Source of the DNA: Andrena cerasifolii
Taxonomy: Eukaryota; Arthropoda; Insecta; Hymenoptera; Andrenidae
DNA length: 64,000 bases
Assembly (NCBI RefSeq): GCF_050908995.1
Contig: NC_135123.1
Coordinates: forward strand, 8,060,001 to 8,124,000
Direction: 5' to 3'
The notes beneath the pieces are model-generated. The model was not told where the DNA came from and did not search any database. It worked only from the letters and a program-made list of their open reading frames with translations. The translations under genes and the position numbers were made by a program. Position 1 is the first letter of the stretch. Each line of letters opens with the position of its first letter. Shown one piece after another: positions 22,990 through 36,214 of this stretch.

Positions 22990-25510
22990 TCACTGTTATA
23001 GCTTTGTACGGTATTATGTAAGTCTTTCATAAGGAAACATAAAAAGCGTCAAATTCCTGCGAAATTAAAAAGTACCGTAGGTTACGGTAAAAGCTCTATG
23101 AATGACTCCCAATATATTCTTGACTGCATAGACACGTCATATCTTTCGCTGCTCAAGTGCCAAGTCACAAGAAATGACGGTTCAATGTAGGATAAATTTA
23201 TTCTTCGAATAATTACAACATTTAGACAGTGAATCGATACAACGGCAATTATTATGCACAGACTTGCAACGACGAATATCCATATATTTTTTTAATAAGT
23301 GCCAGAAGTAATCAATCATCCCTTCGACAATCAAGATTCACTGCTTTGCAAATAGAATTTTTAACTGCGCGTCATATCTTACATTTGTTTCTTAACAGAA
23401 CAGTATCATCGAAAATGTTTCCAGTCCACGGTACACGCGCTGTAAATATGTATCGTGCTGTGGTAAATAGCGTTACGCATATTGTTATCAGGCATATAAA
23501 ATATAATACGAAAGATCAGTTCTTGGGCGTCTTACGCTGAGATACGTAAGTGTGTATCCCCACTACGCTTGCAATCACAATACGCTCGTAGTGCGCTCCG
23601 ATATTTTTTAGCCAAATCGGCAAAGGCTGATACGACACTACATCTATAAGAATGTAATGGGCTAAGCGAACACGGGAAACTGTGTCCCGGGGAAAGATTT
23701 ACTATTATATAATAGGTGTAGTGTCATATACGTAACGAATCTTTCCTTCAATTCTCAATCGATTGTGATTCAAAAATAACTGAATCTGTAATGTTTGCAT
23801 ACTACGGTTTAAGAATGCTTACGCTATCGTTATACTATGTACAATGTACATATAGACACTCTTTGTCAGCACATTACAATGATAAGCAACTATGCCTACT
23901 GAATTGTACAATATTAAACATCTTTCTATCACTATAGTCATATAGTAAAAATAAAAAAGAACGACTGCTGTGATACAGCAACGAAATCATTGATTGCTAT
24001 ATTCGTAATATATATATATATATATATATAATGTTCTTTTTCTTTCCAATAAAGATTCGAAAATTTTTAATCCTATCGAGCTATGTTCCTTTCTCGTAAT
24101 TATAATAAAAAGTATTAACATCTCTTGATTACAATTAATTACTGAGATTAAGTATAAATACAAAGTGGCCAAATGGCCGATTCCCAAATATGGTTCACAA
24201 AAATTGCACAATACTCGATGCATAACTACACAGTACATATAGTTGTATATATTAAATATCGTGTGAACACATGGACACGCATGAAAATAATGTTATTTAT
24301 CGAACCTACGAAATGTAACGTTTCCGACCGCGATGTATTTAATACAAGATAAATTAACGTATTTGCAGAGATACCGTGTCGTTTTGTGGTTTAAAATATT
24401 TTCATCTACGACGCGGAAGTTACGTATTAATTGGTGCTAAATAAAAGAGTACTTCGGGACCATTGTTTGTTAAATTGCACAAGTTACGATGAAGTGGTAT
24501 TCGTAATATTGTTACACCGTCGTATTAAATACACGCTCCTCCAACTACTTATACATTCGTTATTCGAAATACTGCTGTGTTCAACTACAATTTCAAATCA
24601 TTATTCAATCGCGGATCGATACTTGGTAAAAAATAGCGTGTTATTCTAGCGATGATAAAACAAGTCTTTTTTTTCAATGGTGTGAATAATACTCTACGAA
24701 CGTCAGGTACAAATGTTATACTAGTAACTTGATCTCTAGTTAACACTTCTTTTCCTCGAATTCTGTTAAAACCGATGCCCATTTATGTATCCTAGTATCA
24801 TCACAGGGAACACAATCTGCCCATGGGTGTACGATAACGTTAAACTTATAATGATAATAGTTTATCTTACATACTTTCAACAGAAGTATATCACGAAAAT
24901 AGAAATTACGCACAATGTAAACGAAAGTTTAAGCACAGTGACGTATTTTATGCAAACATGTCGATATAGATTTCCGTCTTTCGTAATATCCTATATACAT
25001 CGGAAGTAGCTGTATGAAATTTTAGATTACTCTGATCGCGACTTTGAAATCGGGTCTGGGTGATGTATCGATAAAACAATTTAATACCCTAAGTCTGGAT
25101 TTCACGAGTAAATAGAACGTATTAACATATAATTAAGAACTAACAATTTGCATCCTCAAATAACTGTATTCCGTTATTTAAGGGAGGGTAAATCTGTGAC
25201 ACACATATATATAAAAAAAAATCTACCTTAATATACTTAAGATTCTATTTAATAAATACGTTTGCCCGGACGCTAAGAAATGTTCGAGCAATGGTATATA
25301 AAATATAGCGGATAAAAGGATGGCAGGGTCTAGTAAACGTGTCTGATTTCAAAATCGCGAGCGACTTTTGCTTCGGGGATTATTATAACGGAAACGAAGA
25401 AAATAAATCACAGACGCCACTGTATACGAATCGAACGAAAAGTAACTGAACTCCACTTAAGAGTACTGAACGCGTATGTAGGTAGTCAAGTATGTAAGAG
25501 TGACATTTAT
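22990..25510. other. AT-rich intergenic region between convergent genes
   Basis: Separates the 3' end of the RRM/F-box gene (+) from the 3' end of Dsor1 (-). It contains an (AT)n run at 24008-24031. Only short, compositionally random frames are present. The UTRs of both genes must lie here. Confidence 0.55.
24008..24031. repeat. (AT)n microsatellite
   Basis: About 12 uninterrupted AT dinucleotides in AT-rich intergenic DNA. Confidence 0.9.
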
Positions 25511-28500
25511 TCAGGATTGTACGTTTGCTAAACGGGTTGGAGTGGTCGGTTGCAGATCCATCGTGCGGCATACCCAGCCAGCGATGTCCACATTCTCAGA
25601 TTCCGCTTTCTTCACCCATTCGTGATTCTAAGAACCAAAGAAAACGATTGAATGGAAGGGGTACTTAGATAGTAGGAACTTTTGGTGCGAGCAGAATATG
25701 TACCATTAAAGTCTTCAAATCTGCCCTCTCGGCAGGATTTTTCTTCAGGCAGCGATCCACGAAATCCGTAAAAGCATCGCTGAAGATTCCAGAAGGCAGT
25801 TTAGGGGGTGGTTCGTTGACAATATAATCTAACAATTCGAATATGGCCATTGGGCGTGGACTACCTGCACCTGAAAGGTGGTACATTCAAATTCAACACC
25901 GTTTAAGGGCTCGGGGACGTTACGATTTTTCATACGATGAGATCGAATACGACTATCTAAAACAGCGCTGTCCAGCGTAGGGGCCCCTCACGCGCCCGCT
26001 TCCCCTTCTAATCTTTCTCTCGCACAGCGTGCCTTCCATTGTCAAGGAGACCGCGTGACGCTAAGAAGGCTGCCATGACGGGCTAGCCTAGCTAGCGTCT
26101 TCGCGGTTAGCGTCGCGCGGTATCCCTGACAACGCGGACGAGAGTGGGAGAACCCCAAACTCCCGCGGGAGCGACCTTGGACAGCGTTGATCTAAAAACA
26201 ACAGTCTTTAACTATGTGCGTGTTCGGCGATTAATTAGAGATGCTATCAATTTTGACCGGATGATATTTCGCACCTGATAGATCGTCACGTCTGTGGCAA
26301 AACTGTTGTACATACAACTGCATCCTCGAACTCATCGCACGAATAATCGTAATATCTATAGGGCCTTTTACACTAAGCGCCGAATGTCTGCTGATCTGGT
26401 TCTCGACCATGGCCGTCTCTAGTACTTCCGCATGCTGCTTTTCGTAACGCACGTTTCTTTGTAAGAAAATTGAAACGTGCTACTTTTCGTAACGCACGTC
26501 GCTATGACGTTGCAACAGCGCATTTCGAACAACCAGCAGTCCGACAACTATGTTCCGGCCGGTAGCAGAGACGGCCGTGGTTCAATCAAAACGCGCGAAT
26601 GGCTTCAAAGGATGTTAAAATGTGACTGAAAATATAGAAGGAGGCAAATTTAAATGGATAATAGAGAAACCAACTGTGTCCAGGTGACTGGGTTGTTGGA
26701 GTAGAAGCATTATTCGTAGTAACACTGTCTGCTGGTGGTTGGCCTGGTGGTGTGTTGAATATCGCAGCCAAAGTTTTCTCATCCGGTGGTGGAATTGGGT
26801 ACATTCCAATAGCCATTTCAACAAGGGATAATCCTAGAGACCAGATATCGCTTTGCACCGAGTAATGCGTGCCCTGAAGCCTTTCTGGCTGAGAACAAAA
26901 ATACCAATACAAACGGAGTTACATTTGGAAACGACGCAATCCATGGTGTCCCAAACAGTTTGCATTCCAAATGATAATAATAAACGCAAATTAATCCAAC
27001 AATATCTTACCGACATGTAGCTTCTTGTACCAACAAATGAGTTAGCCATGGAATCGATTAATTGTCCGGAAACACCAAAATCACAAATCTTGATCTCTCC
27101 AGCGCTATTTACTAAGATATTGCTCGGTTTTACGTCGCGGTGCATGATTGCATGTTTATCTCGTAAATAACTCAGACCTTTCAGGACCTAAAATAAGACC
27201 AAATATTATCCAGTAAAATTGTTTGTAACGAAAAATGAAAGAGTGTTTTCCGTGACAGGTATAGAGTATAGAACTATAGAGACATCAAGCAGAAAGCTTT
27301 CCAAGAATTACGAAATTGAGCAAGTAGGCCATGACTTCGGCCATTAAATAAATGAACCTCAAATCGTAATCAATGATCAGATATATCCACGTTATAGGTA
27401 GTTTGTATTTTCCCGTCAAGACGCAATACGATCAATATCATTAAAAATGCCAACAGCTCAACGATCATTTTTGAATCACGTCGATAAGAAAAGGCTAACC
27501 AAAAACGAATTACTAGATCTCCAAAAAGAACTGGTCACCCAAGACCACACAATCCCATTAGAAAAATTATGCGAAAAGCTAAACACCGACAGGGTAAATG
27601 GTTTGACCGAAGAGCAAGCGCAGAAGATTCTCCTCGAAAAGGGACCAAATGCTCTGACTCCACCTAAAATAACTCCAGAATATATAAAATTTATAAAATG
27701 CATGTTCCACGGATTCGCTACTTTGATGTGGGTCTGCTCAGCGTTGTGCTTTATTTTATATGGCATCAGTATGCTGGCCGAAGACACAGGTGGTGGCATT
27801 GAATGGGTAGGCCTTATCATTACCTGCACCTGCCTGATCTCCGGTGTGTTTGCTTACGTACAAGAGAGCAAGAATTTAAAGGTAGGCGAAGCACAGCAGC
27901 CACAAATACATATGGCTTTTAAATGGTTCGACCACGAATATAACTTCTCCTGTGTAACACTTTGCAGGTGATGGGATCTTTTACGCAAATGGTACCTACT
28001 TTCGCAACGGTCATACGAAATGGTATTAAGACACGCATAGCAACCGAGGCCTTAGTTCCTGGTGACTTGGTGCAAATTAAATTCGGCGATAAAATACCAG
28101 CTGACATCAGGATCATTGCGAGCAATGGCCTCAGGGTTGAAAATTCGAGCATCACGGGTGAAAATGAGCCAGTCGCGCGGACAAATTACCCCACCGACGA
28201 CAACCCTTTAGAATCCGCCAATGTGGCTTTTTTCTCGTCTTTCGCTGTGGATGGCGAGGGTATAGGTATAGTACTTGCCACCGGTGATGGGACGATGATC
28301 GGGCGGCTAGCCGGCCTCACGTCGCAACTCGTAAAAAGCGAAACACCGATAGCCAAAGAGATCAGACACTTCGTCCAAATAATCATCATCGTTTCTATAC
28401 TATGCGGAATGCTATTCTTCGGTCTATCCTTGGCACTCGATCCCAATATACTAAGAGCAGTGACTTATTTAATTGGCATTATGATAGCCAACGTTCCCCA

Positions 28501-31500
28501 AGTCCTGCTGATAACTGTCACCACAAGCTTAACATTAACAGCCCAGAAAATGGCCAACAAGAATTGCCTGGTGAAGAATTTAGAGGCGGTGGAGACGCTC
28601 GGATCTACGTCGACCATTTGCTCCGATAAAACGGGGACCCTTACGCAGAACAGAATGTCCGTGTCCAACTTATGGTTCGGCCATGCTAGGTACAATTTCC
28701 CACAAAGCGAAATGCTGGGCGTTGAGAAGAACCTGCTGATGGAAAAACCAGCGTTTAATATCATGATCCAGAACGCCACTCTCTGCTTGCGCGCCGAGTT
28801 CCTAGCGGAGACCACTCTGCTGGATCCCATCGACGAACAGAAGATAATCGGCGACGCCTCCGAAACGGGCATCCTCAGATTCTGCCAGCACATACATCCA
28901 ACAGAGAAGTTCCGCGAGGCATACCCGAAAGTCGCCGAAATACCGTTCAGCTCCATAACGAAGTACCAGATGTCGATACACAGGCACGACAAGGGATACA
29001 TAATGATCTGCAAAGGTGCGCCGGAAGTGATATTGGAGAAATGCACTCATATACTAACTACGTCCGGGGAAACTGAAGTCATGACATCAATGGATCGCAC
29101 GATATCCCGTCGAGCTTGCGCGGAGTTGGGGCATTTAGGGGAGCGCGTGTTGGCTTATTGTGACCTTGAGCTACGCGAGAGCGTCTACGGCGCAAATTAC
29201 AGATTCAATACTGACTCCCCAAGTACGTACAACTTTCCAAAGAAGGGCTACCGATTCGTTGGATTTGTAAGTCTAATAGATCCTCCGAGACCGGCTGTAC
29301 CGGACGCCGTGAGAAAGTGCCGCACAGCTGGCATTAAGATAATAATGATAACGGGTGACCATCCCGTAACAGCGATGGCGATCGCAAAGAAAGTCGGCAT
29401 CATAAGCGAGGGACACGAAACCAGATATGAAAGGGCGATATTAGAGAACAGATCTCACACGCAAATCACGGACTCGGATAAGCATGCAATAATCGTAACC
29501 GGCTCGGAGCTGAGGAATATGGACAGCGCGGAACTGGACCAGGTCATACGAGGCTACGCAGAGATCGTTTTCGCGAGAACATCCCCGCAACAGAAGCTGC
29601 TTATCGTGGAAAGCTGCCAGAGATTGGGAGAGATTGTCGCTGTAACCGGCGACGGAGTGAACGACGCGCCTGCACTGAGGAAAGCGGACATCGGCGTGGC
29701 CATGGGCGTCACCGGCTCGGACGTCGCGAAGAATGCGGCCGACATGATCCTCATGGATGACAACTTCGCTTCGATCGTGACCGGCGTCGAGGAAGGTAGA
29801 TTGATATTCGACAACCTTAAAAAGTCCATTGTGTACACTCTAACGTCTAGCGTGCCCGAGATGCTGCCCATGCTATTTAGCCTCGTGTTTGCCATGCCTC
29901 TGCCGTTCATCCTTGAAATGATCCTCTGCATAGATATCGGGACCGATCTGCTTCCATCTATAGCATTGGCATATGAGAAGGCAGAATCTGACATAATGCA
30001 CCGCCCGCCGAGAAATCCGCAATACGATAAGCTTGTAAACAAACGTTTAATATCGGTGGCCTACGGCCAAATCGGCATGACACAGTCTCTAGCTGCCTTT
30101 TACACCTACTTTCTCATTCTTATGCTGAATGGATTTTTGCCTGACCGCTTATTAGGACTAAGACTAGAATGGGAGAACACGTCTATCAATGACTTGCGAG
30201 ACTCCTACGGGCAAACCTGGACGTACGACACTAGAATGGATTTGCTAAACGAGGCTCGTACTGGATACTTCTTAGCTATTGTTATAACGCAAATGATAGA
30301 TTTAATAATGTGTAAAACACGAGTGAACTCGATCTTTCAACAGGGGATGGACAATTGGTTTCTGAATTTCTCTTTCATTTTCGAGATCATTCTAACTGGC
30401 ATTCTGTTGTACACGTCTGGAACTGAGAAGATATTCAAAACTATGCCTCTCAGTGCTTATTGGTACTGGCCGCCTTTGCCGCTAGGCGCGTTTCTTTGGA
30501 TATATGACGAATTAAGGCGGCTATGCATTCGCAAGTTTCCAGGCGGGATTATTGAGCGCGAAACCTATTACTAAATATCTAATAATTGAAACGCTGAATT
30601 CGATCAGTTGATTGTACTATATTTCTCAGTTACTAATGATAAGTTCGCCATTGTTATTGTTGGGTATAATTACAAGGGGGCAAGTCGTAATGTTCGGATA
30701 AAATAAGATAAGGCCAGGGTTGCGAGGCGGTTCAGTACGCCGTACTGGCATATATGCCGTCACTTGACTTGGATTGTTTAATGTTGATATGACGTCACAG
30801 CGTCACCAACCAAATATAAGTGTTCCCCGTCTCCTACACCGTACCGCCAAAGAGAAGATATGAACGACGTCATATCGGCCAGCACTCCGCCGTTTATCCA
30901 GTACGCCTGGCAACCCTGGATAAGGCAGTAGCTTCTTACTACTTACCGCAGAAGTAATTGTACTTAATATAGGTTCTGGGATCCGTCCAGCTTTCTTTAA
31001 TATTAAGTCTAACGATCCACCATCCATGTATTCCATGCATATACTAATTTCTCCATCACTGTAACAGATAAAATATATTAATGTCAAACAATAGCTCCAA
31101 TTAATAAATCGAATTAATCGTACGCGTATAAGTATACCTGTAAAAAGCACCGTAGAAGCCGACTATATGTGCAAAATTGCACTCGTGAAGAACTTTTAGT
31201 TCTCTGATTATCTGCTTTTTGATGGCAGGCTTAACTTCTAAATGTATTAGCTGAAATGTTGTTACGTTCATTTCAACCGTAGTCATTTGACGCGGCTGCA
31301 GTCGAGTTACATTAAATACATATAATAACGAGCTATACCTTTCTTGCCATTATAAGCCCATACTTCTTATGCCTGACTTTCATAACAACACCACCATTGC
31401 CAGCGCCTAGCTCGCCGAGCTTTTCAAAGTCCTCGTCGCATAATTCGCCGACCTTCTCCTTCTGTCCTAAAAAACTTTCCAGCCTCTTCCTTTGTTCCTC

Positions 31501-31788
31501 GTCCATTTCTAATTCTTCTAACCTTTCCTGAATAGCGTCTATACTCATTTTGCCCATAACTCCGCTGTAATCGTAAGGAGCGTGAATGAAAAGAGACAGA
31601 CAGAGATAAATTGCAACTTGTAGTTTGCGTGTTGAAAAATTGTGTTCGGTAACGGAATGTATTTACTCTGGAATCGCTGGTGGCCCAGAATAAATTGGCA
31701 ACGGTGGTACCGGCGGTACCGGTGAGACAGCTGGGACTGGTTCTATCGAGCCAGGAGGAAGTGTCAAATTTAATTTGTTTTTTGACAT
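25511..31788 (-). CDS. Dsor1: Dual-specificity MAP kinase kinase (MEK/Dsor1)
   Basis: Phosphorylates ERK on Thr and Tyr in the RAS-RAF-MEK-ERK pathway; cytoplasmic. Exons are 31788-31667, 31564-31339, 31250-31138, 31058-30947, 27187-27011, 26888-26675, 25870-25704 and 25627-25511; all phases close, giving 415 residues. The N-terminus [12 protein letters not shown] matches Drosophila Dsor1 as I recall it, followed by a Pro-rich stretch. The kinase shows the Gly loop [16 protein letters not shown] (ATP Lys), [15 protein letters not shown], and the activation loop [16 protein letters not shown] with the RAF-site serines. A Pro-rich insert ([10 protein letters not shown]) precedes [20 protein letters not shown]. 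The donor of exon 6 (GTTGGT) is weak and was chosen on phase. Intron 4 is 3.76 kb and holds a Na+/K+-ATPase gene on the other strand and a MITE. Confidence 0.95.
25871..26674. other. Dsor1 intron 6 with a GC-rich insert
   Basis: About 800 bp. A GC-rich block (about 25970-26190) stands out from its AT-rich surroundings. A direct repeat CTTTTCGTAACGCACGT occurs twice near 26437 and 26484 around a small hairpin. It looks like decayed insert sequence; no gene is seen. Confidence 0.4.
27447..30574 (+). CDS. Na+/K+-ATPase alpha-subunit paralogue nested in a Dsor1 intron
   Basis: P-type IIC cation pump, catalytic subunit. Two exons (27447-27881 and 27968-30574, with an 86-nt intron) give 1,013 residues, the usual family length. 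Visible features are the M1-M2 region (about residues 85-145), the actuator motif TGEN (TGES in most), the phosphorylation site [13 protein letters not shown] (Asp ~365), the nucleotide domain with KGAPE, the hinge [10 protein letters not shown]6 [24 protein letters not shown] (shown in part: DIGTDL keeps both Asp), and the conserved C-terminal ETYY. In M4 the ion-binding PEGLL reads PQVLL (Gln, codon 28499-28501, residue ~323). It runs opposite to Dsor1 and has one intron where ordinary alpha genes have many, so a retroposed origin is plausible. A beta subunit is expected as partner. Confidence 0.93.
30714..30919. mobile_element. 206-bp MITE in Dsor1 intron 4
   Basis: Ends are CCAGGGTTGCGAGGC and GCCTGGCAACCCTGG, inverted with few mismatches. 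The flanking sequence ATAAGG is repeated directly at both borders, as expected of a target-site duplication. Non-coding. Confidence 0.75.
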
Positions 31789-33653
31789 TTGGTATGTAAA
31801 ATGAAATTGAGCACCACTAATGCACGACTCTTATGCACAATAATCTCACTTGTTAATAACGTTGGCGGAAATTGAAGTACACCTGCTAATCAACCGAGAA
31901 CTTATTTCTTTTACGATGTATCTCTTTTCTAAGTGTACCCGCGTAAATCACAGTGGACGAAACGTTATCGAAATCGTTCTCATTGCGACATTTGTTCGAA
32001 AATACAAGTACACCGTTGAACACAATACTTGTCAACCCCACCAGCCCCACTCTTGCCTCCCGAGAGCATAGAGCATATATACTGTAATTACTATATGCTC
32101 TAAGCCCGAGACACGCTACGGAAAACAGCATTCCCATCTATGACACGAGGTTTTGTGGCGCATCGCGCGTGCGCAATCGACTCGTTTCAACTTCTCACTT
32201 CTGATCTAACAAAATCTCTTTCACTTTTACAGTAATGATATTGCTTATACAAGAATGATATTAATGCGAATATCATGATATGTTGAATATTCATAAACTG
32301 CAAATAAATAGCGCTACTGAAAAAGGCATTCTGCATCGCTATTTACGTTTTGTGTCGGGTCCGGTCGACCACTATCTCGAGAAGAAAAAATCTTGGGGAT
32401 TTATTCGTTATCGAAATAAAAATTGCCCGACTCTGCTCTCGAGGCAAAAGTAGTGTTGAGTGTTGACCGTCAGTTGACTGGGCGAATTCCACTTACGTCC
32501 AAATCGCCCGCGCTCACGACCGTAGGGATTATCCCTTTTTGTAATAAAATGAATATCATAAATTATATGCTCCTGTTTTTGAGTCGTAATTTATATTTAA
32601 AAAACTGTATTTTCGATAACGGCCCTTTCACAGATTTCTCTTCCATATTTCAGGAGACTTTCATAAATTTTGAAACGAAAATCACGGGCGTTGCGGGCGA
32701 TTTGGGCGTAAGTGGAATTCGCCCAATTGTGTTCAGTCAGCCTGGTTCCAACTGGTTTAGACTGTCTATCTGTCGTTGGTATGAACTGTCAAGGCTCGAA
32801 CTGTCAAATTCTTTGCCGGTAAACACCTTTTGATAAATGACAGAAGGCTGTATAGTTTGTTTCAAGGAATCATTAATTTGCCAGCGATCACCACTACATC
32901 ATACAACTATGCACATTTTTTGCAAATTTCATGTAAATGGAAAGAGGTTATACGAATCTTCCCGGGAACAACTGCGACTGTAGACTCGCTCATGGTGTTC
33001 ACCGTGTTCACTTTAAATATCCCTAGTATTACATTTTGTTAAAAATTCATATTAATGTTTTATTTCTCACTGATGGCTGATTAATGATCACAAATTAAAG
33101 GTAATTAAAAGATGAATGATGTAAATAAAGGAAAAGATAATCGATATCTAGTTCTTTCTAATTTGTTCAGAGTTATTTAAAATGTATAATATTAACTTCC
33201 AAAGGATTCTCGAAAACTAAATACTTAAATTACGATTTAATTTATGCACATTTAGACTAGAAACTTAAACAAGCGCTCTCATTTCGGTCTTATGTCGAAA
33301 ATATCATAAGGTTGGTAATCTCGCTTTTACAGGAAGTCTCTTTCTAGTTGCAGATGTGACGTCTTTTCCTTTAAAATCGTGCTGTTGAGAGGTACGTATG
33401 GTGCGGCCTGTAACACTTTTCGAATCTCTTTACATCTGCAGTTTTATATAAAAATTTCTCTCGATACCGTGCAATTTTCGAACATGTGATTCCAAACTGT
33501 CGTTCAACTGAAAAAGTGCGAAAGATAAGTTCGGCGAATGATGATAACCGTGTACAAAATACGCGTGACGGAGGATCTGGCCGCGACACCTACATGGCAA
33601 GGTACCAATGTATAAAAGATTGTCAACGAACATTTGTATGATTTCAGAACACA
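31789..33653. other. Intergenic region between divergent Dsor1 and RpL17
   Basis: Holds the promoters of both genes, a small palindrome near 32069-32102 (GAGCATATATACTGTAATTA-type hairpin) and the MITE at 32479-32725. A TTTCAG acceptor at 33641-33648 just before the RpL17 start implies a non-coding first exon upstream. No other gene was seen. Confidence 0.55.
32479..32725. mobile_element. 247-bp MITE with 33-bp inverted ends
   Basis: The arms 32479-32511 and 32693-32725 (TGGGCGAATTCCACTTACG...) differ at one position when one is reverse-complemented. The interior is AT-rich and non-coding. Confidence 0.85.
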
Positions 33654-34762
33654 ATGGGGCGTTACTCTCAAGAACCAGTGAACGCGGCCAAGTCGTGCAA
33701 AGCACGAGGCTCTAACTTGCGAGTGCATTTTAAGGTAAATAAACGGACGACTGTACGTCGCATAGTGTAACCTCAAAATCAGTAGTGTTTACAAAACGCG
33801 GCGTGATGGTTCCCATTATCTACCGAACTTCGTGATTGTCCGCGTCTGTTCCACGTTCCAGAACACGCACGAGACAGCACGTGCCATTAAGAATATGCCC
33901 CTGCGGAGGGCGCAGAAATACTTGAAGAACGTGATTGACCACAAAGAGTGTGTACCATTCCGCAGATTTAATGGCGGTGTTGGCAGATGTGCTCAAGCAA
34001 AACAATTTGGCACCACGCAAGGTAAGCGTTAACACATTTCAACAAATTTTTGTGAGAATTGTGAACAGAACACATAACTCCTGTGCAAAGATGAAGTTCA
34101 GTGAGGAAGTAGGGAGTATTGACGAACCAAAAAAAATGAGCAAGGCATCACTGACACAATTTTTCCCAGAAACTAATGTAGCGTAGATAAATGTTTGTAG
34201 TTTGTCGTAGATGAAAGACACAGTAGTATGCCCTAGCTATGAGGTTTAACATGCCACTGCTCACAAATGTATTAAGAAATATTCAGTGAAATTTGTAATG
34301 AATTCGTGTATTGTTTTCACTGTTCGAAAAGTGTGCTTATGTTTTGTGTCTGACTTCAGGTCGCTGGCCCAAGAAATCTGCAGAATTTTTGCTGCAGCTT
34401 CTCAAAAACGCAGAAAGTAATGCCGATGTCAGTGGGCTAGAGATTGACCGTCTTGTAATTAATCACATTCAAGTCAACCATGCTCCTTGTTTGCGCAGAA
34501 GAACATACAGAGCTCACGGGCGCATCAACCGTTAGTGTTTTAAAGTTATTGCCATTTAAAGCATGAAAGGAATGGTAATTGATGCGTAATTAAATTAATT
34601 TTGTGCTTTTCCATAGCTTATATGAGTTCTCCGTGTCACATTGAGGTGATTTTAACTGAAAAAGAAGATTTCGTGATGAAGAGTCCAGAAGAGGAGCCTT
34701 CGAAAAAGAAACTCAGTAAGAAGAAGCTTGCCAGGCAAAAAGAGAAAATGATGAGGGAATAA
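33654..34762 (+). CDS. RpL17: 60S ribosomal protein L17 (uL22)
   Basis: Large-subunit protein at the peptide exit tunnel. Exons are 33654-33734, 33862-34021, 34360-34530 and 34617-34762; phases close and give 185 residues, the family length. The start [19 protein letters not shown], then [34 protein letters not shown] and [20 protein letters not shown] are diagnostic. The tail is Lys-rich ([17 protein letters not shown]). A TTTCAG acceptor lies 5 nt before the ATG, so a short non-coding first exon is expected, as is usual for ribosomal-protein genes. Confidence 0.97.
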
Positions 34763-36214
34763 TTTTTCACGCTAGCTGGATATTGAATGTACCATGGAAA
34801 AAATGAAAATTACTCTGTTCTATAATTGTTTTACTTCATTCCTGCCCTTTCCCAGTATTGTAAAATAACGAAAGATGAAAAGTCACTTGTTTGTTGTATA
34901 TTTTAATTAAACTTTATACTGTTAACAATACTCGAAGTATTAGAAACGAATATTCTTATAGTAATTTTAGGACGAGCATCGTTTTATTTTCAAAAATTTC
35001 ATACAGCAAGTGCTATTGTAATTAAATATCGGAATGATAATCTAGAAAACTATACCTTCGAAATGTAGAAAACCGTTTACGTTTCGATTTATGTTGATTA
35101 CCATTGTATGATTATTCGAATCATATTTATTATTTGGAAAAATTCCATCTGCTGGAATAAATCGATCCAAGTTAAGATACCTGAACAGTTGGAATGGCTT
35201 TGTATTCGAATGCCTATTCCCAAGTATTACCATTTCCATACAGCCCACTTCGTTGCAGGGACGTTGCAGGAAAGTTGCGATGTTGCATGTTTGCAGCGGA
35301 ATATTGCTGTATCGTTGTTGCAACGTTGCCGTGCAATAGTCCCGGTAATGTTCCGGTGCTCTAGGGGTTTACAGGTGTGAAACTAAAACTATGATTAATC
35401 AGAAAAAGAAAGGATGTACAAAGTATTAAATGCAATACTAAACATAGTCTCGTTTAATTTAATATTATCAGGGAGTTATAATCTGTCTGGACCTCGAATA
35501 AGGAGAATCGGCAGTTAGGGTGGGATGAATAAATTAAATATAATGGCGAACGTATTGACAAGTACTTCTGAAAAAAAACACTTAACTACCCTTCATTATT
35601 GCACTTCTGTTTTGTAATTAAAATATTTGGCAATTATTACATTTTGACAAATATGAGAAACATTTTATGTATACAACAGCGACGGCTGTGTTTGGAATGG
35701 GATCGAACGACGAGAAATACAAAAATACATAATAAAATTTACACGCATTTAGGAATAGACTCCATTATGTAATTGCCAGGTCTACTTTTCACATTTTGCA
35801 TCGGTGTATAAAATTCACACGCCTCACGGTTAGCGCAATCTATCGAGTATACCTAATACTTGAAAATACATTATAGAAATACCGTGGAATATTTATTTTC
35901 TTATAAAGAAAACGTTATACGAACTCGCATTCGTATTTTTATTTCTTCCTCGAGATACACACTAACGTCTAAGTCTAATATCTATCGCGAAGTCTAACGG
36001 CTAATACTACTTTCTTTATTGTCGTTTAAACTTGATGTATAACATAGGAATGTGGAGCTCGATTATAGCAATGATCATCCATTCATGAAAATAAATGTGG
36101 GCAGATGTGTGAGCGTAAATGTGCTACTTCAGAACGTCCGATGTTTCTGTGCTTGAAAAATTGCGTAGACGACTGTACATATCGATTCAGGTCTGATATA
36201 ATTCTCCACTGGTA
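34763..36214. other. Intergenic region between convergent RpL17 and the SV2-like gene
   Basis: AT-rich. A block at about 35259-35335 repeats GTTGC/GCAAC motifs many times and can fold on itself; it is probably a transposon scrap. The UTRs of both neighbours lie here. No coding region supported. Confidence 0.45.

Noticed and set aside
25506..25511. AATAAA overlapping the Dsor1 stop codon as a true poly(A) signal
   Set aside because: It would leave almost no 3' UTR; probably coincidence in AT-rich sequence.
35259..35335. GTTGC-rich block considered as a CRISPR-like or regular array
   Set aside because: Spacing is irregular and the organism is an insect; it is a low-complexity scrap.
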